DNA of 64,000 nt from Thozetella sp. PMI_491 (GCA_021432635.1 MU270073.1:338161-402160); one strand, 5' to 3'; counted from the first letter of the stretch, positions 45,472-57,634 are shown. Translations and numbers: made by a program. Notes: generated by a model not told the origin, from the sequence alone.

Positions 45472-46357
45472 CTTGGGCGGTTATCAGAGGGAGGCGAGGC
45501 AAGGGAGGGTTGGTCGTGAATCGGCGCGGACTGGACGTCGAGGACAAAGCCTGAGGCGGTCAACGGTGTCCTCGTCTATGTGGCGTCTCAGACAAGTCGT
45601 GGCACGAGGAGGAAGTGGGTAGTACCCAAGACAGTCTTGAATCCGAACGGGGCGCGCTTCTCCTGAGCAATACGGCGAAGGGCGGTGGGCATCGGGCGCG
45701 GTACAGCGAGCACGGCAATCGGGAGGGGAAAAAGTTTGTGGTTTGGTGTTCGCCAAAGCGAAATGAGTGTCCCCTAGGCTAGAACGAGATACGGGGCGCG
45801 GGCGCCGACGCAAACTACCTTATTTAGTTGTTGGAACGATTAGAGAAGGGGGCGGGCGGGCAGCGGGATGAAAGCCGCAAAACGGGGAGGAGCCGTAGAC
45901 TAGGAAGACATGGATAGCGAAGTGGGAAATGCAGCCTCCAGCACTTTCCTTCACCAATTGAACCACCCTGTCGCTGTTGGAGGTCGTGTGATCTCTTTCC
46001 TTTCTTGCCCTCGGCGACGTAATTGTGAAAGCTCCATCGCCACTACTAAAGCCCACATGGTCGCAATTTGCTTGTGATTGGCCATAGCTCCTTAGGTCAC
46101 AGCACATGCCGACGTCGGCTGCCAGCCAACGCGACCCTAACCCTCCCATCCCACATCTGCTCCTGTATGGTATAAGGGAGCCAGATGGTTGTGTTTAGGA
46201 GTGTGGGGAGGTGGGGAGCCGTTTGGAGAGGCACGGTGCCGTCTATATTGCCAGTGAGAAGCTTCCTTGGTCCGAGATTAGAGCGCATTTCCTCTCCTTC
46301 GTGGCCGCCACTCCGTAGATGTCCCTCCTTCCCTCCTTCCCTCCTTCCCTCCCTCCC
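45472..46357. other. Intergenic (0.9 kb) between EKI1 and NPR3
   Basis: Ethanolamine kinase promoter and NPR3 3' end. It contains a telomere-like box at 46134-46144 and a CCTTCCCT-type pyrimidine repeat at about 46321-46360 reaching the NPR3 stop codon. No gene was recognised. Confidence 0.55.
46134..46144. promoter_or_regulatory. Telomere-like box (ACCCTAACCCT)
   Basis: Nearly two CCCTAA units about 660 nt upstream of the ethanolamine kinase start codon. A possible Tbf1-type site; function unproven. Confidence 0.3.
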
Positions 46358-46360
46358 CTA
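46321..46360 (+). repeat. CCTTCCCT-type pyrimidine microsatellite
   Basis: An imperfect short tandem repeat of CCCTCCTT units abutting the 3' end of NPR3. No function is evident. Confidence 0.7.
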
Positions 46361-49116
46361 CCAGTGCCTCAGGCAGATTAGGTATTCGCTCATCGCTGTC
46401 AACAGATTCCACACTTCTTTCCTCTTCATCTCCTCCTGTAATGCGATCCTCTCCAGAGCCGAACGTCCGTTGAAATACTTCCAGAACAGCGGCCATGTCT
46501 CTGCCACCTTGCGGGCCCAGTCCTTGCCGTCCTTGTCCTTGTCCTTGTCCTTGTCCTTCCCAACCTTCGCCTCTAGACCGCCGTTAGGTACGCCGAGTCG
46601 CCCCGATGCCCGGTCTATACCGGAATTATCGACTTGATGGTCGCGCCGGGTGGCTCCTTCCATCAACCGCTGCCCGATCGCCAACAAGTACCTACTCTCC
46701 TTGCCCGTGGCCTTCTTAGCATCGAGGATGATGTGCGGGGCGACGCCTGCCAAGTGCGTTGCTACGTTGATGCTCGGATGCTGCGTTCGAGTCGGCGGGA
46801 TCTTTCGCGCGTGAGCAGTCGCGCGTTCAGCAACCTCACGGGCGGCCTTGTCGGCGATTCTCTCCAGCCTGGCCTTCTCAGCGGCGCGCTCCGCCGCGCT
46901 GGGCTCCGAGTGCAGCGAGGGGCGCTGGGAGGTGGGGGAAAGGGGATCTGCTTTGAAGGAAGACGACGGAGATGAAGACTGGTCAGATTCGGCAGACTCG
47001 TGCTGGCCGACCGGGCGAGAGTTGTGGTTAAGGTAAGCGGAGAAGGATAGGTCTCGAAGCGTTGCAGTGGAAGACCCGAGGTCCGAGTCGTCGAACCCCA
47101 GAGCGGAAGGGGAGAACAGGGCCGAGAATGCCGGAGAAAGGGACTCAGTTGCCGTCGCTGGCACCGTCTTGTCGCTGTCCAGGCTTCCCGGCTGCCCCCC
47201 TTGCCCCTGCTCCTTCCTCGCCTTCGCAATCTCTTCGGCCTCCATCTCATGTTCAACCTCGTATACAATCTCGGGCCACACCACCACGTAGGCAAATGTG
47301 CACAGCTGCGTAACCCAGCCGCCGCGCACTAGCCACCCCAGCATGGCCATGTATAGTGGCCGATGTGCCTTTCCCGGGCAGTATGCCTTGTAGGGTCGCG
47401 GCGCGATCGACAACTCGGCCAAGAAGTTGGGCAGGGCTGGGGCTAACGGGAATGCCCGCGCCCACTGGGCCGTCGCCTGAGGCAGCTTTTTCAAGTCGCA
47501 GTTAGGCGACACGATGTACATGTCACGTCCATGCAGCGGTGGGATCGCAATCGCACGCCTCCAGAAGATGAAGTGCTCGGCGAACCTCCGGACCTGCGCT
47601 AACGTGAGAATGTTGCTAGATTGCGATGCGACCTGGTGAAAGCTGATACAGTTAATTAGCTTTGCGATAGCTCATGAACTGATATATGACAAACCCTGCG
47701 GCATGGATCGGCTCAAGTAGACTAAGGCGTCGTTGCACGCAGCTGCTGGGAGATGCTTGCGTGCGGGGGGCACGGGTAATGAAACGGACTTACGAAAGTG
47801 TCGCTTTGCAGTGCCGAACGAACTCGACCATGGCCATGCTCGTCTCGTCCGGGTCGGACTGCAGCTCAGTCACAATCTTCTTCTCATCTTCCATGAGAAG
47901 AATGGCAAAGTTTTTATCACGGTAGCCGGGCTCTTCGAGCACTTCGTCGTCGAGGAAGGCGTTGGCCGTTGTGAGCCACAAGCCATTAGCGTTGCTGTCG
48001 CCATCCTGCGGGAGATCCGAGATATGGAAAGGTCGGTGAATCTGGACTGAGTGTGCTACCGTGCCCTCGGGTGTGTCGAGCTGCAGAGCCGCAATCTTGT
48101 TCTGTGATACGGCTTCGTAAAGGTCCTGCATCGAGGCTGCCAGCGACGATGCTGAGAGAATTTCGTTCCATAGCAGGCTCATTCTGGTCTCTAGGAATCG
48201 AGTCAGCTTTCCTGGGCCGCTTCTTTATGAGGTTACCGGGCCTGCGCCTGCGGCAACGTGGGATAAAAAACTCACTCTCCTCTCGGGCCTTGTCTTTCAA
48301 GGCTAGGATTCGTTTCGACTCTTTCCACACAAAGTCGCTCCTTTGCTGACAGTATTTGTAGACTTTGTTGATCTTCTTGATGATCTGGGAAAATAGCACG
48401 TCGACCAGGTCCTTAGCCTCGTGCTTCTTGGGGTTGAGGAAGAAGACCAGGTTGAACATGGTCATGGAACTCTTCTTATCCTCGCCTTCTTCGCCACTCT
48501 TGCCTATAGGCTTAGCCATATCTCTGACCTCGACTTGATCTGCGTCTAAAGCTTTGGAATCCCCGTTTGGGGCGGCTGAATCACCATCTGCCGGCGTAAC
48601 ATCCTCGTCTTCTTTCTTCGACTTGGCCGCCTCCTCTCTGTGCTTCTTCTTCTTCTTCCACACGCCGTTTTCGGGCACGTAGATGGGATATGACACGCAG
48701 TGCAGCGGGTCCAATGAGACTTGGAACAACCGCTTGTGGTAAGCCCTGGCAGGCGTTAATATGCTCTCAAGGTCCTTGGTAGGGAAGCCGGCGACATGTT
48801 CCCATGGTACAATCTGGGTACCGCTGTCCGTGAACAAATGATCGTCCTGTTTCCATCCAGCCCGCTCGGCGGGCGGGGCCATCGATGATGGGACGCCAGA
48901 TTCCCGGCCGCAGTGGCGCACGGGACGTTCGAGGAAAATGTCATCGTCATCTTCGGCGTCGGCGTCGGCGTCGCTAGCAGGCTTATCTCCCATCCCCTGA
49001 ACTGGTTGCACATGGGGCGGGTAGTGAAAGACAAACCTTGGGCCGTCCCGTGAGCGATTAATGACGAGCGCGACGCCGAGAAAATTCGATGTGTCCGGGA
49101 GTATGGGAAGCGCCAT
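46358..49116 (-). CDS. NPR3: NPR3, SEACIT/GATOR1 subunit (nitrogen permease regulator 3)
   Basis: Model (minus strand): exons 49116-48276, 48190-47794 and 47642-46358, giving 840 aa. Donors are GTGAGT and GTAAGT, acceptors CTAG and CAG, and phases fit. It starts MALPILPDTSNFLGVALVIN, the longin-like first strand of NPR3, with RFVFHYPP. After an acidic insert come VPWEHVAGFPTKDLESILTP, the lysine-rich KKKKKHREE, and NLVFFLNPKKHEAKDLVDVLF. Later segments are NILTLAQVRRFAEHFIFWRRA and WLVRGGWVTQLCTFAYVVVWPEIVYEVE, the winged-helix-like end of the conserved region. The long C-terminal part has a Ser-rich stretch, a (KD) run and a final helix SALERIALQEEMKRKEVW. NPR3 pairs with NPR2 in the GTPase-activating SEACIT complex that inhibits TORC1 on amino-acid shortage. 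It is also linked to autophagy and meiotic entry. Confidence 0.93.
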
Positions 49117-50223
49117 CGCCTCGTTGATGCGTCTCCTCTCGGGAAGACGTACTGTATTGATTCAGGCCAAGGCGAACCAAGAGACGAAGTACGCCCTATC
49201 ACACGAGCGTCAGGCCTAGCAAGTTGACCATTGACCTGGCCTTATGACCGCATATCGAACTACTCTGAAACCCTGGAGGCTGCCTGTCCAGCGCCGTTGG
49301 ACGCGGGGTGGTGGAGGAGGCTTTGGATGTATCAATGTCAGCCGCTGTAGTTGTGCACGCAAAAGAGGGTGTTGCTACTACTAAGTGCTGCTGTCAGGCG
49401 ATTGATAGGCCTGGTAGGTGACTAAGCAGGGCACCCGGTGATCCTGGGCATCCCCAATTGGAGCCGCCGGCTCTAGCTCAGACCCAGAACTACGACCTAG
49501 GGGACATCAAAAAGAAGGCATGCGAATTTGGGTTTAGGGTGCATGTGTATATATATAATATATATCGCTATCCAGCCATGGCAATGCATCATTCCCGATG
49601 CTTCGTCATATCCGAACAAAACGACGGGGATGCTCGCTATGCCGAAGCTAACTTGTCCGATGGCAGAAGGCCTTGACTAAAGATAGAAGGCTTAGGGAAT
49701 TAAGGAGGCACGATGCAAGGCACCAGGTACTAGTGAATATGAATATGTAATCAGATTGAACGATTTAAACCCATCCGCGTCCTCAGGTATCATCTGCGAT
49801 GTGAACTGAAACACATATGTGAAAAGAAAGAAAAAAAACAAGAGCAAATTCCCATCCGCATTGCACTGTATGTAACCCCTTGGGGGACCGGTACCAGTCT
49901 TCCGAGTCCAGCCCTGTGCGCAACGCCTCTGTGCCTGCCCACTCCTGAACGACCATCAAAATGCAGAAAGGAGAAAAGATGGGAGAAAATAGAGGAAGCG
50001 ATGACAATTCCGAATGCAGCGCGCGTGCGACAAGGTAAAATGAACCAGAAGAGAAAATGGGACCTAGAAGCCTGCATGCAGACTCCGTGGCCATGAACTA
50101 GAACACAGTAAGGGTGAATAATGCTGAAAACCACAAGATACCAAGCAGACAAACGCCGGTTCCTCGCGCAAGATAAGTGGAAAACGCGTGACGATGGCAA
50201 GGAATGAATCCTCAACCCCGCAG
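49117..50223. other. Intergenic (1.1 kb)
   Basis: NPR3 promoter and the 3' end of the bHLH gene. A short TATATA-rich stretch lies near 49549-49566. No gene was recognised. Confidence 0.55.
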
Positions 50224-51714
50224 CTATTGCGTAAGATCCATGCCGTACTCATCCTCCTCCTTAAAGTCTTCGAGGAGCTCTCCACTGCCGTCATCGTCAA
50301 AGTCGACAAATTCCATCTCGGGACCAGCCGCGCCGTCACCGCCGGGGCTGATTGAGATGTGGTCGGTTCCATGGGCCCCAGAGCCATTCAGGGGCTCACC
50401 CTTGTAGTCGGTGTGATGAGGCACGCGAAGTCCACTTCCTGCCGTCCGGGTATACGAGAATGCGCCGGCGGCCTGTCCCTCGTCGGTCTTGGTGAGGGCT
50501 TCAAGGAGCTCTGTCTGCATCCGCCGTTCGTCGTCGGTCAGCTCGAAAGGCATCTGACCGCCAAGCTCCGCAATGTAGTTGAGGAGTTCTTCCTGTTGTT
50601 GGATTTTCAAGTTGAGCATCCACATCAGGTCACGCGTCCAGCTCACAGCGCCGTTGAGGATATCGCCCTTGTTGGGGCCCTTGTCTTTGTCCTCAATCGG
50701 AAGGCCGGTGGTGATGTTGCCGGCTATGCCGCTGGTCGCTCGCTTGGCCCCAGGGCCTGCAAGCCCCGATGTTGCCTGGCTGGGACTGGAGATGCCCGCA
50801 AGAGTCGGGGAGAGAGGGGTTCCGTTCTGGATGGCCTTGCGAATCTTCTCATCCTCCAAGCGGTGGGCTGGCACCAACTTGCTCAGGTCCTGGATTCGCT
50901 CGTTGATGTTGTCGCGCCTGCGCCGCTCAACCAGGTTATGCGACTCTCTTCTTCGCTTCCTCTTGGCTTCCTGGGACGAAAGCGCGGTGCCTCCACCGAG
51001 CTTGGCAGGCATCGAGGTCCCGCCCTTGACGAGGAGCTCGCTGATCTGCGCTGGATGCAGACCAACTGGGGGCGAGGAGAAACCAGAGCCTGGAAACGAG
51101 GACATGCTTGGGGGGGTCTGAACCCACTGACCGGACTGGGTCTTCTCGTGGCGCGCACCCGATGTCTGGATCGGCTGTGCTCCAAACCCAGAATCCATGG
51201 CGCTCTTGGGTGCCATCGGGCTCCGCGTATTGGATGGCTTGCGCTGCATCGCCTGCGATAGCATTTGGCGTGACTTGGCGTTGAGATAGTTTGTCTCATT
51301 GCCTTCGTTGCCTTCTCCGTACATGTTGCCGAAAGACTGCGGGTGCTGGATGGGCCGGTATGGGCCAAAGTTACGGTTGAAGGGGCTCTGTATAGGGTCT
51401 CCGTCTGGTGTGCTGGAGTATCCGTTGGCGTGCGCCTGGTCCATGGGCATCGTCTGGTACATTCCTTGGTTGTATCCCATGTTCATCTCATTCATTCCAT
51501 TAAACTCTTGGCCTTGCCCGGCTATATTGCCTTGCGGCTCCGTCGGGCTGAGGCCGTCGAGGAGTTCGTCGTCGGCGAACAGCGCAGAGCCGCTCGAGAA
51601 CCCGTTGGCGCCGTTGCTGTGCCCTGAATAGTTGTTCTGGTATGACATGGCGAGGTCGTTCGGGTCAATATTGCCCCCGCCGTGGCCTCCCATCTGGAAA
51701 CCGTGTTGCGCCAT
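50224..51714 (-). CDS. bHLH transcription factor with expanded loop
   Basis: Intronless coding sequence, 496 aa. The first ~240 residues are Gln/Asn/Gly/Ser/Pro-rich and disordered, with an acidic patch (FADDELLDGLSP) that could activate transcription. The basic region and helix 1 are ESHNLVERRRRDNINERI (from about residue 257) and QDLSKLVP. The H-E-R pattern predicts binding to E-boxes of the CACGTG type. A loop of about 60 residues rich in Ser, Gly and Pro separates helix 1 from helix 2 (KGDILNGAVSWTRDLMWMLN, from about 346), which runs into a zipper-like helix (LKIQQQEELLNYIAELGG). The C-terminus is acidic (EFVDFDDDGSGELLEDFKEEDE). The arrangement resembles fungal RTG3-, SREBP- or USF-type factors. 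I cannot assign an orthologue with certainty. A 5'-UTR intron and a 5.9-kb gene-free upstream interval suggest complex regulation. Confidence 0.88.
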   Translation of the reverse strand: MAQHGFQMGGHGGGNIDPNDLAMSYQNNYSGHSNGANGFSSGSALFADDELLDGLSPTEPQGNIAGQGQEFNGMNEMNMGYNQGMYQTMPMDQAHANGYSSTPDGDPIQSPFNRNFGPYRPIQHPQSFGNMYGEGNEGNETNYLNAKSRQMLSQAMQRKPSNTRSPMAPKSAMDSGFGAQPIQTSGARHEKTQSGQWVQTPPSMSSFPGSGFSSPPVGLHPAQISELLVKGGTSMPAKLGGGTALSSQEAKRKRRRESHNLVERRRRDNINERIQDLSKLVPAHRLEDEKIRKAIQNGTPLSPTLAGISSPSQATSGLAGPGAKRATSGIAGNITTGLPIEDKDKGPNKGDILNGAVSWTRDLMWMLNLKIQQQEELLNYIAELGGQMPFELTDDERRMQTELLEALTKTDEGQAAGAFSYTRTAGSGLRVPHHTDYKGEPLNGSGAHGTDHISISPGGDGAAGPEMEFVDFDDDGSGELLEDFKEEDEYGMDLTQ

Positions 51715-51826
51715 CGTAATCAGTGCTGTTGGGTCGCAAATGAAGGATTGCGTGCTGCGTGGACTGCGATCGCGTCGCGAAGAAGTGCGCCAAATTCGCT
51801 TGATTGCTTGGTCTATATGCTAGAAC

Positions 51827-52248
51827 CTGGGACACCGTTCTCGTTAGATGGGTTCTGGAAGTGGTCTAGATAAGACCTGCGCGATGATGTGCCTTGTGCT
51901 TGGGTGGATGTCAAAGTGGCAATAGGCTTTTGGGCCCACCGTCGTGGCTGGGGGCGATTGGACCCTAACGCACACCCAACGATCCGAGCAAGCCGGGGGG
52001 TTCGCTGAGGTGATGCAATGAAGCGGGATGCGGCCCCCGGTCCTGTCGAGATGGCTGAGGTGAGGCGGACGTTGTAGGCTGTTGCTCCGAGTTTGTCGCC
52101 GGTTGGATGACGAGGCCCAAAAGTTGGAACACAAGCCGTGGTGTGCGCCCCGGCATGCCCCAAAACGGCGGGCCGGAATGACAAGAGAGGGGGGAAGCGA
52201 CCAAGTGCGGGTGAGGAGGTGGAAGAGGGTAGAAAGCAGCACACGTAC
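51827..52248 (-). other. Probable 5'-UTR intron of the bHLH gene
   Basis: On the minus strand CAG precedes the donor GTACGT at 52248. A CTAAC branch site lies about 20 nt before the CCCAG acceptor at 51827, leaving 112 nt of leader before the ATG at 51714. The predicted length is 422 nt. No ATG-started coding exon joins through it, so a leader intron is the simplest reading. Confidence 0.6.
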
Positions 52249-53478
52249 CTGGAAAACCAGAAATTGATTGCCGTCGGTATCAAGGTCTTGGTCAACAAGC
52301 CATGAGGCGATGGTGTGCGAAATGACGCGGGACGGAGGGATATCGCTTCGTTAAATACACTCGGCTAGACAGCGGCAGTGGCAGCGAAAGTGGCAGCGAT
52401 GCCGGAAGCACGAGCCTAGGGGTTCGACGAGTCGCAGTTCGCGAAAAGGGGAATATGCAGGATATGAGATCGACGCGGGTTTTTTCTTCGCTGGCGACAC
52501 CTCTCTGGATTGGGTTGCTTGGAGTGGCGGCTCGGATGGAGGCGATGACTGTTGTGACTCGACGGATTGGACGGTGCCGCAGCCTAACTAACTGGCTCGG
52601 GAAGCGGCCTGCAGGTGCAGATGCGTGAGAAAAGAAGGGGAAGGCGGCAACGAGGGGGAACGATGATAGGCAAAAAGAGAGTTTTTTTTATTTTATTTTC
52701 CCTCTTCTGCTTTCTTTTCTTCAACAAAAGCCGCAGGTCCAGGCAGGCCAAGACATTCGAGGACTTGGTTTTCTGCTCGGCTCGGGGGTGGAAGGAAAGC
52801 ACGGAATGTGGTGGGAATTGCCAGATTCTGCAAAGGCGACGTACCTCACGATGCGACGGCGCACGAGGAAAAAGCAACGAGAAATATCGGCAGCTCTCCA
52901 CACGAGATGTGATTAATTATCAGTCGATCAGGGCCCGCTGAGAGTCCGGCAAGATTCGAGAATGTCGAGGGGGCCGCTTTGGGTCGGCTTGGTTCGCGGG
53001 AGGTCGCACAAGAAACTGGAACAGGTCGAACTCGGGAACAGTGGTCTCTTGAGTTGGAGAAGGTGCGATGCAACAGCTTGGACAGGGAGCTGGGGTGCTG
53101 GGTTTAAAGTTGGCCAGTGGTGCGGAGGAAACGAGGAAGGTCCAAAGGAGGGGCACCCTGGGGGTGGGAGGGGGTACTTTCTTGCAGCACTGCAGTGGAG
53201 CTTCAGCACCACAGTTCCAAGCTGGAGATCCGCTCGGCCGCTGCGAGGGAATCCGCCCTGCGGTGATGCGAGTTGGGCCGGGCCTGGGCGGGCTTTACCA
53301 AGGTCAGACTCCTTCGAGGACAGGCAAGACTGCGATGTCCCGATATAAGGCGATAAATTGTAGCGGTGCCCTGAGCCAGAAGACTTTGGGCCAAAAGGGG
53401 GGGGGTGCAAAGGTGGTGGTGAGAGAGGTTGGCTACTATGTAGATAGCGAAATGGCGGTAAAGGCGAACCTGTTCCTA

Positions 53479-53492
53479 GGGGGGGGGGGGGG
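53479..53492 (+). repeat. G14 homopolymer
   Basis: A run of fourteen G followed by another G4 after one A. It may form a quadruplex and is likely length-variable. Confidence 0.8.
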
Positions 53493-56400
53493 AGGGGTGT
53501 AGATCGCTAGCGGGGCCGATGATGTTCGCAGGGATGAGTGCGAGGGTGGAGAGAGGTTGTTGGCCTAGTGCTGCTTCGGTGAACCGTCGGATTTGCAGCT
53601 TAGACGTGCGCGACACGGAACTGTTCTAGACGCCTAAGGAAACAGGACGTCGCTCCAATTTATGGGCTCGTTTGGGACACGCGTGGTGGCTGAGGCTGAG
53701 TAGTAACTTCGGGGAAAGGGCTGCGTGTAAGGAGGGTCCCGTTGCTGTCAGACGAAGCCACCCAAGGCTCTGTTTCTTGTGTCTCTTCTGCTCAAGACCC
53801 CCGGGCTGTCGGTGTTGCGAGGGACAAAGGGAGGAGCCTCTTTACCAGGCGGCAGGAGGAGGAGGGGATCCCTTTTTTGTTTTCACGAAGAAGCAAGAGT
53901 GTGCGGGCTAAAGGCAGCGAATGCGTGCTAGTTGAGGGAGGACGGGACGTCGTGTTCAGCTGAAGAGGCAGGTGGTGGCTCCTAGCTGCACGGGACGGAG
54001 ACACAAGCCTAGGTGGAAAGAGGGCTTGATGGGTGGCAGTTGGGCGACGGCGCATCGATTTTCCTGAATATGACTGCTAAGTCCGTATCCGAGCTTGGGG
54101 GATGGTGAGCCTCCGAGGAGGTGGGTGTAAAGGGGGACGGCCGCGGTGTGCGGCACTAGTGGCGCTGATTGGACGGCTTGGTGGCGTGCAGGACGAGCTG
54201 GTGCTCTCCCCTCCAGGTTAGCTCTCGCGCTTGAGGTCGAGGCTGTCTGAGTACGGCTTAGTGGTCACTCACCCGCACAGTTAGCTTGTGATGACGATGA
54301 CGATGGTGGAAACCGAGGCGCGATGTTGTCCGTTTTCGGTTCTCGTTTTCGAGGAGGAGACTGACTGTCCTGTCGGTGCTCTCTGTACGCAGGCGTGTGT
54401 GGTCAGCCAAAAGAAGCACTGCTGCTGCTGCTGCTCGAGATGTTTTAATCCCTTGTCTTTCTGCCCGCCGGTGTCTCACGGCCTCCACGCGCAGAGCAAG
54501 GATGTTTCTTTTAATAGAGACACCTCGCCCCAGGTTCTGAAGCGTGTTTCCTTATCCTTCCCCCCTAATCAACTCGGCATTCCCAGGAGGGCAGTTGGGG
54601 AGAAGGGACAAGCAGCACCTACTTTATGGCGGATGCTCTCTATATTGGGGGGACCCCAGTGTTGGTGAGAACAACCAGTGAGGAAGGCGGGTCAAGTTGG
54701 AGAAGGCCCTTGTCCGCCAAGCTTTGGCCCGGTCGTTAGGTAAGCTTGGGAGGGCGTTAGGCCGGATGAGGGATGGCGCCGATCCTTCTTCCGACTGTCT
54801 GCCGGTGCCCTTAGTGGTTCCTTACTGCTGTTCGACTCGGAAAACCGGTGCCAGGATATGAAGTGGTCTTGGGGGTGCAGTGGAGATGTTGCTCGGCTTG
54901 CGCGGCTTGATATGGCCTTTTATCTTCTGCTGCAACGGTACGCTAGGACTGAGCCTCTGCCACCGCGCCAAATGTTCCTGTTATCTTCAGGTGTGCCCGT
55001 GGACAACTGCAGGCAACCAGCTGAGACGCCTTTTCTGCTGTGCCCTGTGCTGCCTTTCGTTGGCGGCGGCAACTGCGATGGTATCTTGAGGGGGCGTCAG
55101 CGGTGCTGGCGGCGTTGAGACAGGCCCGGCGCTTAGGAATAGAGGCTTCGCAGCCGCCAGAGGAAGTGGAAGTGAGTTAGAGGCGGGTTTGAGCCAAACT
55201 GAGCTCTCAGCCTTGGAGTTGCTGCGCAGCGTGGTCCTCACTTTCCTCGTGTGGGGGAGCGAATACGGAAACGTCGCGGAGGAACAGAGGATGGGGAGGC
55301 TTTTATATATCAGGAACTAAAAATACTGCAGTGCCTCTTTGGTGGTCATGTCCTCCTGCTTATTTGACTCTATCCTCGTCTCCTGACACGAATAGCGAGG
55401 GAGGGTGTGAGTGCTAGGATGGTCGCAGGCGGACCAGCAACATAGCCCAGTAGTTGTCGCTACACTTACCTTGCTGCCTTCAGCTCACCGGTCGCCGGGG
55501 AGTTTTCGAGCAAATGGACAATCTCGGAACTGCACGGCCTTACGAAAGAAGGGCGAGAGAAGGGGGGGGGGCGATTGAAATGGTGGAGGGAAGCTTAGAC
55601 AGCGTGACTTACCGAGTGAGACACAAGGCACACCGGAGCCACACCAAAAGCAGCTGAGCTACCCCGGCTTCCCGACAGCATAGACGTAATGTCTCTAGCT
55701 TCAACCATCCAGAAAACGAGCAGCCGCCGTATTAATAAACAAGCCCTCAGTCTGCTGTGGTCAGGGAATATTCCATATTCCATGTCCTTGAACGTCGAGT
55801 AGGAGATTGCGAGCGACATCAACTTTTATGCCGTCTACACGCTCGCAAAGCGCTTCCATGCAGCGTGCCCTCCCACCCACAGCGCCCAAGTGCCGTCGAG
55901 TTGGGGGTCAGATGTGTGGATGCGGGCAATATAGATCTAGCCAGAGGCCAATCTCTTGACAGGCAGGTCGCACGGGTACCGGGGTGCATTAGTGCAACGC
56001 GAGAGCAGATCGGGATGTTTCTCGCTGGTGGCCTGTACGCCGTAACACCGTCGCCTCCAGTGTTTAGAAACCCGCTCCCACTCGACAACATGCGTCATGG
56101 TACACGGTAAACTGCGACCTACATGAGCAATGGGGTGCCCTACTCTGCCTACCTAAAGATGCTCCGCCCGTTTGACACCGGGTCGGCTGCACGCTATCAT
56201 CGGCTGCCGCCTGTCCAACTACTCAACTACCCCCTGTCCGGCAGTGACGAGGCCGGGGACGGTTTGCCACGCCAGCTCAGCTAAGCCATTTTCCTCATCA
56301 AGAGTCAAGAGGTCCAGTCTGGGGGGTTGGGGGATGCCCGAGCTGGAAGTGGAGGAGGGGGGAACCTTCGTTTTGCCCAGGTGCGCGGACGAGTGTTGTG

Positions 56401-57634
56401 TGAGTGTGCACTTAATGGTCTGCTGCGCCTCCAACATCCCACGCCGGCGGCGGGCTAGGGAGCCTGCAGAAGAAAGACGAGCGAGCATCCCACGTTTTGC
56501 GATGCGCCTTGTGGCTCGATACTTGCATGCTTGGTCCTAAAGGTGGGTGGGAGAAGGGACATGGTGGAAATGGAGGCCGAGCTGGGACGACAGGGGGAGG
56601 TGAGCATGGTGGAGATATTGGTCAGCCCGAAAGTGTTGAAGGGGAGGAAGAGAAGCGGACTCCTCACAACTCAGGAAAGTGGATGTCACACTCGTGGTGG
56701 GCTACTGGACGTCGTGATCAACTGTGGACCCAGGCGCCAGAGACAAGCCAATCACATGCCCTACGATGATTTGATTAGGATAAGCCCCGATCGCCGCCGT
56801 TGCAGCCGGGCTGCAGCTCTAGCAATCATCGCCATGCGATTGCCGTCGCCCGTGCATGAAGAGCAAAGCAGCCCGACCTTGAATCGACGTCAATCCTACG
56901 ATTGCGAGCACTAGAAGCCCGCCTCCACGACCGCCCTACGCCCCTACCCACCCTTTCCGCACCCGACTGAGGGCCACCTGCACGGCAAGCGCCACCTGTC
57001 GAATTCCGTTGTGGTACGCGCGGCTCCTAGGCTTCTGCACAGCGAGCGACTTGTTTCGACCGCGCCGACACGTCGCCCCCGTCCTGCTCTCCAGCCGGAC
57101 TGGCCTCGATAAAAGGACACTCAAGGAACTGTCTCCTTCGATAGACTGACGCAGCGAGCGAGGAAATCGATCATCTGAGCTCCACCCTGCCGTATGTCCC
57201 TTGATTACCTGCTGCCCCATGATGGCAACCCCTGCTCCCGTCGTTCCCGGCACTCCGAGAGACCCCGAGACTGACTGTTTCTTTTGCGACGCAGTTCGGA
57301 ATAGGATACCTGCTACCTGCCTGCCGTGCTTGGAGGCTCTATAAGCTTCCTACGCCACACCCCCTATCACTCCGCCCAATAAGAACCGGGGCCGTATCCC
57401 ATCCCACCCTCCTTCAGCGCCGATACATCACAAGCTTGCCTTAGCCTTGTTTGTTTGCAGTCCTATCCTTGGGGAGGGGTCACTAGACACACCACAGCGC
57501 TTTGCACCCCTTTAGTGCGGGACGGAGCTTCTGGTCCTGAGCGCATCATCAGCTTATCACGACGTACAAAGCCTGCAGAACCCATCCTTGTCTCAGACCG
57601 GCTGCATAGAATACGGAAATCCAGAGAAGATACG

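Larger units (their letters stand above)
51715..57634. other. Long divergent gene-free interval (5.9 kb)
   Basis: Separates the bHLH start (-) from the SFT2 start (+). Apart from the leader intron it holds no recognisable gene. The part to about 56000 is G-rich on the + strand (C-rich on the bHLH sense strand), with a 14-G run at 53479-53492 and a (CTG)5 repeat near 54420. Such long upstream regions are common for developmental regulators in filamentous fungi. Alternatively, an unrecognised non-coding RNA could be here. Confidence 0.5.

Noticed and set aside
50359-51261. 300-codon frame on the + strand opposite the bHLH gene
   Set aside because: Antisense shadow of a GC-rich coding sequence; no family resemblance, and the minus-strand frame has a clear bHLH domain.
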